Assembly (NCBI GenBank): GCA_964452635.1 | Contig: CAYVMP010000017.1 | Location: 1-12,773 of the forward strand | Origin: CAYVMP01 sp964452635 | GTDB taxonomy: Bacteria; Patescibacteriota; Minisyncoccia; Phycocordibacterales; DATDWN01 | Direction of reading: 5' to 3' | Length of the DNA: 12,773 bases | Shown: piece after piece, positions 6,388 to 12,720 of the stretch | Layout: each line of letters begins with the position of its first letter | Numbering within the stretch: the stretch's first letter is position 1 | Made by a program: the position numbers and the translations under genes | Notes under the pieces: model-generated | What the model saw: the letters and a program-made list of their open reading frames with translations, nothing else | Database searches by the model: none | Told to the model about the DNA's origin: nothing

Positions 6388-6422
6388 AAAAACCGAGCAG
6401 AGGCACCACTGTGCTTGCTCGG
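6386..6422 (-). terminator. Rho-independent terminator of the candidate small RNA
   Basis: The 7-bp outer stem pairs 6422-6416 with 6399-6393, the 4-bp inner stem pairs 6414-6411 with 6406-6403, and the loop is 4 nt. Seven Ts (6392-6386) follow on the minus strand. On the plus strand the hairpin is followed by GGAGG, not Ts, so it is directional and does not serve aspS. Confidence 0.8.
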
Positions 6423-6482
6423 GGAGGTTGTGAGTCGCAAAGACTCACCGTTAAGGAGGCAATCTATGCAGATTAGACTGCC
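6386..6482 (-). ncRNA. Candidate small RNA with two anti-Shine-Dalgarno linkers
   Basis: Read on the minus strand, a predicted transcript from about 6482/6481 to the T-run at 6392-6386 (about 96 nt) contains three hairpins. These are AATCT-GCAT-AGATT (6474-6461, extendable by GGC/GCC), GTGAGTC-TTTGC-GACTCAC (6448-6430, 7 perfect bp), and a terminator, CCGAGCA/GCAC with loop AGTG paired to GTGC/TGCTCGG style arms (6422-6393), followed by seven Ts. The linker between hairpins 1 and 2 includes CCTCCTTA (6459-6452), identical to the 3' end of bacterial 16S rRNA. The linker between hairpins 2 and 3 reads AACCTCC (6429-6423). This layout (structured RNA, C-rich single-stranded motifs, intrinsic terminator) resembles sRNAs that pair with ribosome-binding sites. 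The 3' end overlaps the aspS stop codon. No known family is recognised. Confidence 0.5.
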
Positions 6483-6487
6483 TAATC

Positions 6488-6516
6488 ATTCTATCAACAT
6501 GAGATTGAATAAGCAA
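6488..6516 (-). promoter_or_regulatory. Extended -10 promoter of the candidate small RNA
   Basis: On the minus strand TTGCTT (6516-6511), a 17-bp spacer and TAGAAT (6493-6488) are preceded by TGA (6496-6494), making an extended -10. The predicted start is near 6481. The -35 is weak (3 of 6); the -10 matches 5 of 6. Confidence 0.5.
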
Positions 6517-6537
6517 ATATATCTGCGTGGATAAATT

Positions 6538-6546
6538 TGATATACT
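6538..6546 (+). promoter_or_regulatory. Extended -10 promoter of scpA
   Basis: TGATATACT at 6538-6546 fits TGn-TATAAT with one mismatch. It ends 6 nt before the ATG at 6553, so transcription should begin at the start codon itself (leaderless). No Shine-Dalgarno is present before scpA. Confidence 0.6.
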
Positions 6547-6552
6547 TACATC

Positions 6553-7284
6553 ATGAACGAAAACGCGTATAGTGTTAAAACTCACATCTTTGAGGGTCCA
6601 CTTGATACACTTCTGTCTCTCATCGAAAAACGCAAACTACATATCAGTGATATTTCTCTTGCACAGGTTGCAGATGACTATATTACATATATCAAAAGTC
6701 TCAATGACTTTCCCATAGCAGATTCCGCTCACTTCATTCTCATTGCGTCGACACTTGTACTCATTAAATCGAAATCACTTCTTCCATCACTTGAGCTGTC
6801 ACAGGAGGAGCAGTCGAGTATTGATGATTTGGAAGCGCGTCTCGTTGAGTACCAGAAATATAAAGCACTCAGTGTGCATCTTCGAGAACGGTTTGGGATT
6901 CATGTGGCATACATGCGCCTACCTTCGAAAACACGAAAAATAGTGTTTGCACCGGATAAAAATACAACAGTTACACGAATCGAGAATACAATCCGCTCAC
7001 TCATCGCATCTCTACCGAAAAAGGAGCTCGTGCCTCATGCGGTAGTGCAAAAGGTCATTAGTCTCGAAGAAATGATTGAAAATCTCACGGTGCGTATACA
7101 GAAAAGTTTTAAAATGAGTTTCAAGGATTTTGCAGGTGTGGGTAAGGAAGAGAAGGTTACAGTCATCGTGAGTTTCCTTGCAATGCTTGAGCTCGTCAAA
7201 CAGGGAATCATTCACGTCCGTCAGGACAAGGATTTCCATGATATTGAAATCGAAACAGACACGGTGGGAGTGCCGAGGTATTAA
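6553..7284 (+). CDS. scpA: Segregation and condensation protein A (kleisin)
   Basis: ScpA is the kleisin that bridges the SMC dimer and binds ScpB in the bacterial condensin, acting in nucleoid compaction and chromosome segregation. The 243-residue protein starts with the family's hallmark 'FEGPLDTLLSLIEKRKLHISDISLAQVADDYITYI' region (residues about 13-48; canonical FEGPLDLLL...I.DI....I...YL). A helical middle follows (about 60-130, 'LVLIKSKSLLP'), and a C-terminal winged helix that contacts the SMC head ('VIVSFLAMLELVKQGIIHVRQDKDF', about 205-230). Length is normal. The ATG at 6553 is supported by the conserved N-terminus beginning about a dozen residues later. Its usual partner scpB is not adjacent but lies 1.8 kb downstream, behind an AT-rich two-gene cassette. 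Confidence 0.93.
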   Translation: MNENAYSVKTHIFEGPLDTLLSLIEKRKLHISDISLAQVADDYITYIKSLNDFPIADSAHFILIASTLVLIKSKSLLPSLELSQEEQSSIDDLEARLVEYQKYKALSVHLRERFGIHVAYMRLPSKTRKIVFAPDKNTTVTRIENTIRSLIASLPKKELVPHAVVQKVISLEEMIENLTVRIQKSFKMSFKDFAGVGKEEKVTVIVSFLAMLELVKQGIIHVRQDKDFHDIEIETDTVGVPRY

Positions 7285-7343
7285 AATTTATTTAAAATAG
7301 AAGTTATTGGACTTAATCTGTAAAAAGATTAATATATGGGTTA

Positions 7344-7349
7344 TATAAT
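7344..7349 (+). promoter_or_regulatory. Possible -10 element of the receiver-kinase cassette
   Basis: TATAAT at 7344-7349 ends 15 nt before the ATG at 7365. No clear -35 is present, and in DNA this AT-rich a chance match is likely, so the call is weak. The 80-bp gap after scpA otherwise shows nothing. Confidence 0.3.
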
Positions 7350-7364
7350 ATTAAAAAATTTGGT

Positions 7365-7961
7365 ATGAAAAACTCTACTATTCAATGGTTAATTGCAAAC
7401 AAGGAGTGGATATTTGGAGGAATAGGTATTACAATCATCACTGGAATTGCTAAGTTTTTTATAAAAAATAAAGATATATCACATTCACAACAGCAGGGTA
7501 ACAACCAAAGTCAAAATGTGACCGTAAACAACTATATGAAAGATATTGAGAGTAAGTCTGAACAAAGTAAATTTGTAAAGCCAGAAGATATTAAAATTTT
7601 AACCAAAATACTTTTTATAGACGATGATTCTGGTTTTAACATTGTAAAAATTATAAAAAATGCTGGTTGGAAAAATACAAAAATGATAACGGATGTATCT
7701 AATCTAGATGATCAACAAATTCGAGACGCAGATATATTTTTTGTCGATATAAATGGTGTCGGGGTAAAATTAAGATTTCCTGATCAAGGACTTGGTCTCG
7801 CCAAAGCACTGAAAGAAAAATATAAAGATAAAAAGGTAGTAATATACTCTGCTGAAAACCAACCCTTGCAACCGGTCTTTAATGAAGTAGATCATGTACT
7901 AAAAAAAGATGCTGCACCATATGAATTTATGCATGTTATAGATAATTTAAGTAAGGTGTAA
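7365..7961 (+). CDS. Membrane-anchored stand-alone receiver-domain protein
   Basis: This 198-residue protein joins an N-terminal membrane anchor to a receiver domain. One helix lies at about 15-34 ('WIFGGIGITIITGIAKFFI'), preceded by 'QWLIANKE'. A polar stretch follows, 'SQQQGNNQSQNVTVNNY' (41-57), resembling the GNNS.N.Q repeat-like segment found next to such anchors in many uncharacterised bacterial proteins. Residues about 80-198 are a CheY-like receiver: acidic pocket D86/D87 ('ILFIDDDS'), candidate phosphoacceptor D128 ('DIFFVDING'), switch S162 ('VVIYSAEN') and conserved lysine K180 or K181. There is no DNA-binding or enzymatic output domain, so signalling probably goes through protein contact at the membrane. 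It lies 1 nt before the kinase-like gene and is clearly its partner. The DNA is very AT-rich (about 20% GC in a hand-counted 60-bp line), unlike scpA. ATG 7365 lacks a good ribosome site. Confidence 0.8.
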   Translation: MKNSTIQWLIANKEWIFGGIGITIITGIAKFFIKNKDISHSQQQGNNQSQNVTVNNYMKDIESKSEQSKFVKPEDIKILTKILFIDDDSGFNIVKIIKNAGWKNTKMITDVSNLDDQQIRDADIFFVDINGVGVKLRFPDQGLGLAKALKEKYKDKKVVIYSAENQPLQPVFNEVDHVLKKDAAPYEFMHVIDNLSKV

Positions 7962-7962
7962 T

Positions 7963-9018
7963 ATGATTTATTGTCATGTTGTAGGCAGAAATGGGAAGCC
8001 ACTATACTCTACCTTGCCCATTATTTATTTGGACTATTTTACAAAATGTAACATCTCAAGTGTAACTTTTATTTGTGATATAGATAAATTAAAGAAAAGA
8101 CACGGAAAAATAGAAAAAGATGGCCGTACTGTATATCTATTAACAGCAGATAAACATATAGTTGATAGACCAAGATTTTTTAGAGAACAAATGATTGTTT
8201 ATCATAATTTAATTCCGGATTTATTAAAAATTAGAACAGAAATAACAAAAGAAATAAACGATAACACCAAACGTTTCATACACAATATAACCGCAATAAA
8301 TACTTACAATCTGCAAAATACTTATTATTTGGTTCCAGATGATGTCTTGAGAAAAAATATTGGAGATCAAGTAAATACTGTAAAAGATATTATACTAAAA
8401 AATCCCAAGAGAGTAGCTGTAACTTTTTTGAAAGCAGTGCAAAATAACAACTTGATGAAAATGCAGTTTTCTATATTCAAAAAATTATATGAAGACACAC
8501 CTATAGTACAAATTTCTAAACATCAATTAAGTAAGGTTATTGGTAATACTCTATCCATTGTTTACCATTTATTTAGAGACAAGCATATAAAAGTAACTGT
8601 ACAAAATACAGACAAAGAAGTTGCTATTGATTACGACTCTTTTCAAACAGCACTATTTTTTATATTAGATAACGCTACTAAATATTGTTTAAGTGGTTCT
8701 GAATTCAGTATTATTTTTGATGAAGATACTGATAAAAATCTGGTGATAAAATTTGATATGGTTAGTTGTAAAATCAATGACGATGAAGTTGAAAGTATAT
8801 ATAATGAAGGTTTTTCTGGTCATTTCGCAAAAAAATTAGGAAAAGGAGGGGATGGAATTGGAATGGGTGCAACAGTGAAGGCTCTGAAACTAAATAATGC
8901 CGAAGTAAGAATTATTAGAAACCTCAATCCTTCAAAAAGTAAATCAAAGAATGATATTTTGTATGAAAATAATGTTATAGAAATTATTATGTTAAAACAA
9001 CAACTTTCTTTGTTGTAG
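7963..9018 (+). CDS. Soluble histidine kinase-like protein without a sensor domain
   Basis: This 351-residue protein has a C-terminal GHKL/HATPase_c domain with N-box 'FILDNATKYC' (233-242, N237) and a glycine-rich lid 'GFSGHFAKKLGKGGDGIGMG' (283-302) that includes the G2 box GDGIGMG. A probable phosphoacceptor is H107 in 'TKRFIHNITAIN', in a helical DHp-like region (about 90-205). Residues 1-80 are a small unrecognised domain ('MIYCHVVGRNGKPLYST...') that may sense an intracellular signal. No membrane helix, PAS, GAF or HAMP is visible. Together with the receiver protein just upstream it forms an atypical two-component pair. The ATG at 7963 follows the upstream TAA by 1 nt, with AAGGTG at 7953-7958 as a possible ribosome site. 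AT-richness matches the receiver gene and differs from scpA and scpB. The substrate (the receiver's D128) is inferred from adjacency. Confidence 0.8.
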   Translation: MIYCHVVGRNGKPLYSTLPIIYLDYFTKCNISSVTFICDIDKLKKRHGKIEKDGRTVYLLTADKHIVDRPRFFREQMIVYHNLIPDLLKIRTEITKEINDNTKRFIHNITAINTYNLQNTYYLVPDDVLRKNIGDQVNTVKDIILKNPKRVAVTFLKAVQNNNLMKMQFSIFKKLYEDTPIVQISKHQLSKVIGNTLSIVYHLFRDKHIKVTVQNTDKEVAIDYDSFQTALFFILDNATKYCLSGSEFSIIFDEDTDKNLVIKFDMVSCKINDDEVESIYNEGFSGHFAKKLGKGGDGIGMGATVKALKLNNAEVRIIRNLNPSKSKSKNDILYENNVIEIIMLKQQLSLL

Positions 9019-9073
9019 ATTGTCATAAATATCAAGAAATCTCTTTTTCAACACGTGTAGTTTTGGGGATATT

Positions 9074-9101
9074 TTGGATTTTGTTGTATATTTGTTACTA
9101 T
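9074..9101 (+). promoter_or_regulatory. Promoter of scpB
   Basis: TTGGAT (9074-9079) and TACTAT (9096-9101) are 16 bp apart. The -10 ends 6 nt before the ATG at 9108, predicting a leaderless mRNA. An overlapping TATAAT (9099-9104) would start transcription inside the gene and is less likely. Confidence 0.5.
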
Positions 9102-9107
9102 AATATA

Positions 9108-9662
9108 ATGCAAATTGAGTCACTTTCACAGAAAATCGAGGCGATATTGTTCTATACAGCAGAAGCAGTTTCTATTCGAGAATTAGCAAAAATTCTGGCA
9201 ACTTCTGAGGAAGAGATTGAAAATGGTATAACAACTCTGGAGAGTGAACTAAAAAATCGGGGGGTGAGACTCGTGCGACATGACGGTGATGTCCTCCTCT
9301 CAACAGCACCTGAATATAGTGAGTTGATAGACACAATGATAAAAGAGGAACGTCAACGAGATCTCGGACGAGCTGGAATTGAGACATTGTCTATTATTGC
9401 GTACAAAGGTCCAGTGAGTAAAAAAGAAATCGAGTTCATACGAGGAGTAAACTCTGACTATGCATTACGAAGTCTGCTACTTCGAGGACTCGTCGAACAG
9501 TCACAAAATGAGACAGATGGCCGGAGTACAGTGTATACTATAACAGCAGATGCACTTCTACATCTCGGACTCAGTCGCATCGAGGATTTACCAGAATACA
9601 CACAGGTACGCACGGAACTTGCTGTGGTAGATACAGAAATAAAAAACGAGGACAGCGAATAA
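9108..9662 (+). CDS. scpB: Segregation and condensation protein B
   Basis: ScpB is the kleisin-associated partner of ScpA in the SMC complex. The 184-residue protein has the paired winged-helix structure of the family. 'QKIEAILFYTAEAVSIRELAKIL' near the N-terminus matches the canonical 'ieAlLFasgepvs..eLa..l' opening. 'AGIETLSIIAYKGPVSKKEIEFIRGVNSDYALRSLLLRGLVEQ' in the middle matches the highly conserved 'AALETLAIIAYrQPvtraeIe.IRGV.sd..l..L..rgLi'. 'LHLGLSRIEDLPEY' closes the domain. ATG 9108 is chosen over an in-frame TTG at 9063 because the conserved region begins there and the upstream stretch is promoter-like DNA. Normally scpB directly follows scpA; here the receiver-kinase cassette separates them and scpB has its own promoter. 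Confidence 0.92.
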   Translation: MQIESLSQKIEAILFYTAEAVSIRELAKILATSEEEIENGITTLESELKNRGVRLVRHDGDVLLSTAPEYSELIDTMIKEERQRDLGRAGIETLSIIAYKGPVSKKEIEFIRGVNSDYALRSLLLRGLVEQSQNETDGRSTVYTITADALLHLGLSRIEDLPEYTQVRTELAVVDTEIKNEDSE

Positions 9663-9670
9663 TAATAGTT

Positions 9671-9676
9671 TATTAT
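9671..9676 (+). promoter_or_regulatory. Candidate -10 of the carboxypeptidase gene
   Basis: TATTAT at 9671-9676 ends 6 nt before the ATG at 9683, which has no Shine-Dalgarno. No convincing -35 is seen, so co-transcription with scpB (20 nt away) remains possible. Confidence 0.4.
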
Positions 9677-9682
9677 ATTTGA

Positions 9683-10630
9683 ATGGAAAACGGAGATACA
9701 TCACAAAAACCAATATCAAAAGGATTACTGATACTCAATATCTGCCTTGTTTTTCTCGTTATTGGAATGATTTTCCTTTTACAGTCTTTGATTAAACCTC
9801 GCTCCCAAGCTACTGCACAGAATACTCCGCAACCAACCAAACATGCATTTGATGGTGTGCAGGTACAGGCAAAGGCAGTGTATATCTACGATGTTGCTCA
9901 TAATGAGGTTTTGTATAAGAAAAATGAAACAAACCAACTTCCTCTTGCATCACTGACCAAACTTATGATGGCACTTGTGGCTCGAGAGGTGTTACCAGAT
10001 GATACTCGAGTGACGATTCGAACAGAATTTCTCAATGAAGAAGGGGATAGTGGACTACGTCCAAATGAGTCTTGGAAGCTAAAGGATTTGCTCGACTATT
10101 CTCTCATCGTGTCATCGAACGACGGTGCTCGTTCTGTAGCATCTGTGATTGGTGCAAAAATATTTAACACGAGTGATTTTGATAGTGCACGCAAGGATTT
10201 TGTAGGGAAAATGAATGCACGTGCACAGTCCCTTGGACTTACTCAAACTTATTTTGTAAATGAAACGGGACTGGATCAGGGATCAGTGAGTGGTGGATAT
10301 GGATCTGCACAGGATTTTGCAGAGCTTCTAAAGTTCATGCTCGAAAAGGATCCGAGTCTTCTCGAGGCAACGAAATACTCAACGGCAACTATCTCTTCTC
10401 AAAGTGAGTCGCACAAGGCTCGAAATACGAATACGCTCATCGGACAGATTCCGGGGTTACTTGCTTCAAAAACAGGATACACAACTCTTGCTGGGGGTAA
10501 TCTCGCTGTAGCGTTTGACGCTGGATTACAGCGACCTATTATTATCGTCGTGCTTGGATCGACACAGGATGGTCGGTTTAGTGATGTGCAGACTCTCGTG
10601 AAGGCAAGTCTTGCGTATATTGGAGAGTAG
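9683..10630 (+). CDS. D-alanyl-D-alanine carboxypeptidase (peptidase S11 family)
   Basis: This is a low-molecular-weight penicillin-binding protein of the DacA type, which removes the terminal D-Ala from peptidoglycan stem peptides outside the cytoplasmic membrane. All three serine-acyltransferase motifs are present: S90-L-T-K93 (nucleophile and base), S144-S-N146, and K263-T-G265. An N-terminal membrane helix at about 14-36 has a short cytoplasmic tail and no evident cleavage site, so the enzyme is probably anchored at its N-terminus. A low-complexity linker (about 38-55, 'PRSQATAQNTPQPTK') leads to the catalytic domain. At 315 residues it lacks the C-terminal DacA beta domain, as in shorter S11 members. 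It follows scpB by 20 nt and precedes the asparagine synthetase by 25 nt. D,D-endopeptidase activity is an alternative within the same fold. Confidence 0.9.
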   Translation: MENGDTSQKPISKGLLILNICLVFLVIGMIFLLQSLIKPRSQATAQNTPQPTKHAFDGVQVQAKAVYIYDVAHNEVLYKKNETNQLPLASLTKLMMALVAREVLPDDTRVTIRTEFLNEEGDSGLRPNESWKLKDLLDYSLIVSSNDGARSVASVIGAKIFNTSDFDSARKDFVGKMNARAQSLGLTQTYFVNETGLDQGSVSGGYGSAQDFAELLKFMLEKDPSLLEATKYSTATISSQSESHKARNTNTLIGQIPGLLASKTGYTTLAGGNLAVAFDAGLQRPIIIVVLGSTQDGRFSDVQTLVKASLAYIGE

Positions 10631-10648
10631 GTAAAAATAAGCTATACT
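10620..10648 (+). promoter_or_regulatory. Promoter of the asparagine synthetase gene
   Basis: TTGGAG (10620-10625) and TATACT (10643-10648) are 17 bp apart. The -10 ends 7 nt before the ATG at 10656, so the mRNA should start at the start codon. No Shine-Dalgarno is visible. Confidence 0.5.
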
Positions 10649-10655
10649 AAAATCT

Positions 10656-12524
10656 ATGTGTGGTATAGCTGGAGTGATAGATATACAAAAAGGTACTCGT
10701 GCAAAAAGTACCGAACAGATGATACACGACATGGTCGCGTGCATTGTTCATCGTGGTCCCGATGAGGATGGCTTTTTCGTTGATGAGTCGGTTGGTCTGG
10801 GAATGCGACGACTATCAATCATCGATCTTTCTACGGGCAAACAACCAATTACTAATGCAGACGGTACGCTCCTTATATTTTTCAATGGTGAGATTTATAA
10901 CTACAAAGAGTTGCATGAGGAGCTTGTGGCAAAAGGATATGCGTTCAAAACTCATAGTGATACCGAGGTGATTCTCCATATGTATGAAGCATATGGTTCG
11001 CAGATGCTCACTCGACTTCGAGGAATGTTTACGTTTTCTATTTACAATACACAGACAAAAAAGATTTTTCTGGCACGAGATTTTTTTGGTATCAAACCTC
11101 TCTATTATATAAAAAAGAATGACTCTGTCTGGGCATTCGGTTCTGAAATAAAAAGTTTCCTTACTCTTCCCGAGTTTATACCGGAAGTTAATGATTCTGC
11201 GGTATACAACTATCTTTCATTCCAGTACAACCCATGTGAAGAAACTTTTTTCAAGGGTGTATATAAACTTCCACCAGCGCACTACATGGAGATTGATGGT
11301 AATACCGGTAGAGCGCATATCGAAAAATATTGGTCATTTGAATTTGATCCCACGAGCATGCTTCCAGAGACAGGGGTACAGGAAAATAAAACAAAAGAGG
11401 ATATTTACAATACAATTCTTGATTCTGTTGAACATCATATGATTGCCGATGTGCCTGTCGGATCGTTTCTCTCGGGAGGAGTGGATTCGTCTATTATTGC
11501 CGCTCTCATGCAAAAGATTCGAAGTACAGGAAATTCACACCAGAAAATCAAAACATTTACTATTGGGTGGGATACTCTGACTGAAGGAGTGGAGGCAAAG
11601 CAAACATCAGATGCTCTTGGCACAGATCACACTGAAATACGAATACATCCAGAGGAGTATTTTGATACTCTACCGAAAGCTGTATGGCATTTTGATGAAC
11701 CAGTGGCAGATCCTTCTGCGATTGGCCTGTATTTCGTAGCTCGTGAGGCGAGAAAGCATGTGACGGTGGTGCTCTCAGGTGAGGGTGCAGACGAGCTTTT
11801 TGGTGGATATAATATTTATCTTGCACCATATGCATATCGCAAAGTTGCTCTCATTCCCAAATTTTTATTGAAACTAGTAACTCAAATATCATTTGAGTTT
11901 TGGGGCAAAAACTACATCCGCCGAGCACATGATAGTATCGAAAATTGGTACATAGGAAATGCATCTGTTTTCAAAGAACATGAGGTCAAAGCGCTCTGGA
12001 AGGGAAGTCGTCAGGAAAAGTATTCTCTCTCACCACTATATAAACAGGTGACAGGAGTGAGTGACTCAACAAAAATGCAATACGTTGATATCAATACATG
12101 GCTTGTTGGAGATATTCTCGCAAAGGCGGATAAAATGACCATGATGAATTCGCTCGAACTTCGTGTGCCATTTCTCGATATCAAAGTGGCGAAACTCGCG
12201 CGCACATTGCCGGATAGTTTTAAATGGCGAAATGGTGTGACCAAGTATATGCTTCGAGAGGCTTTTAAATCGATCATTCCAGAGACTACTCGAAATCGCA
12301 AAAAGCTTGGATTCCCGACACCAATTAGAGATTGGCTTACCGCAGAGCGTCAACATGAATACACCCTAATTCTCACGAACGAATACATCACAACACACAT
12401 GAACACAGAGTACATTAGAGGGATGATAGACGATCATATAACAAAAAAGGTGGATAATAGTCGAAAAATATACCTACTCCTCATGCTTGCTTTGTGGTAT
12501 GATGTGTTTATAAAAAAGAGTTAA
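10656..12524 (+). CDS. asnB: Asparagine synthetase, glutamine-hydrolysing (622 aa)
   Basis: AsnB-type amidotransferase: an N-terminal class II glutaminase releases ammonia, and a C-terminal ATP-pyrophosphatase domain adenylates a carboxylate (aspartate, or a peptidoglycan carboxyl in some relatives) for amidation. Seen: catalytic Cys2 after the initiator Met ('MCGIAGV'), 'HRGPDEDG' (32-39), R51 in 'MRRLSIIDL', 'FNGEIYN' (76-82), 'HSDTE' (100-104), and the PP-loop 'LSGGVDSS' (272-279). The late conserved segments 'LSGEGADELFGGYN' and 'DKMTMMNSLELRVPFLD' are also present. Length is normal. Mature activity requires removal of Met1, so ATG 10656 is certain. It sits between a D,D-carboxypeptidase and a possible MraY, so amidation of peptidoglycan precursors (as known for B. 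subtilis AsnB and corynebacterial LtsA) is a reasonable alternative to free asparagine synthesis. The enzyme family call is sure; the substrate is not. Confidence 0.93.
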   Translation: MCGIAGVIDIQKGTRAKSTEQMIHDMVACIVHRGPDEDGFFVDESVGLGMRRLSIIDLSTGKQPITNADGTLLIFFNGEIYNYKELHEELVAKGYAFKTHSDTEVILHMYEAYGSQMLTRLRGMFTFSIYNTQTKKIFLARDFFGIKPLYYIKKNDSVWAFGSEIKSFLTLPEFIPEVNDSAVYNYLSFQYNPCEETFFKGVYKLPPAHYMEIDGNTGRAHIEKYWSFEFDPTSMLPETGVQENKTKEDIYNTILDSVEHHMIADVPVGSFLSGGVDSSIIAALMQKIRSTGNSHQKIKTFTIGWDTLTEGVEAKQTSDALGTDHTEIRIHPEEYFDTLPKAVWHFDEPVADPSAIGLYFVAREARKHVTVVLSGEGADELFGGYNIYLAPYAYRKVALIPKFLLKLVTQISFEFWGKNYIRRAHDSIENWYIGNASVFKEHEVKALWKGSRQEKYSLSPLYKQVTGVSDSTKMQYVDINTWLVGDILAKADKMTMMNSLELRVPFLDIKVAKLARTLPDSFKWRNGVTKYMLREAFKSIIPETTRNRKKLGFPTPIRDWLTAERQHEYTLILTNEYITTHMNTEYIRGMIDDHITKKVDNSRKIYLLLMLALWYDVFIKKS

Positions 12525-12704
12525 GTTACAAAAATCTTTTCGAGTACACATACTTTTTTGGAACATCGCGTAAGGGAGCCTGGCGAACACTTATGCACAA
12601 TGTACTCATTGGGCACCGGTATAGCAGGAGAGTGAAGTAAGTGTTCACTTCGTTCCCTTATCTGTTTCCAAAAAAGTATGTGTCGAGAAAGGGATTTTTG
12701 TAAC
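12525..12704. repeat. 180-bp nested inverted repeat (foldback element)
   Basis: The segment between the asnB stop and the next gene folds on itself. Outer arms 12525-12563 and 12666-12704 (39 nt each) match at the first 12 positions (GTTACAAAAATC) and the last 17 (CACATACTTTTTTGGAA); the 10 nt between them differ partly. Further in, TAAGGGA (12571-12577) pairs with TCCCTTA (12654-12660), and GAACACTTA (12585-12593) with TAAGTGTTC (12638-12646), with 7-nt internal loops on both sides. A small hairpin (TGC-A-CAATG, 12594-12602, with CATTG-G-GCA, 12607-12615) tops the left arm. No flanking target duplication is clear and no coding frame is convincing. It may be a MITE-like element or a structured RNA. 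Confidence 0.85.
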
Positions 12705-12720
12705 ATTATATGTAATTGTT

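Noticed and set aside
6466..6534. A 22-codon plus-strand frame (MQIRLPNHS...) with a perfect AAGGAGG six bases upstream
   Set aside because: The SD-like sequence is the complement of the anti-SD linker of the better supported minus-strand RNA, which has its own promoter and directional terminator. No plus-strand promoter fits. It remains a minor alternative.
12525..12704. Inverted repeat as an integron attC site or transcription terminator
   Set aside because: No RYYYAAC/GTTRRRY boxes at the proper ends and no integrase nearby; no T-run follows the stem on either strand.
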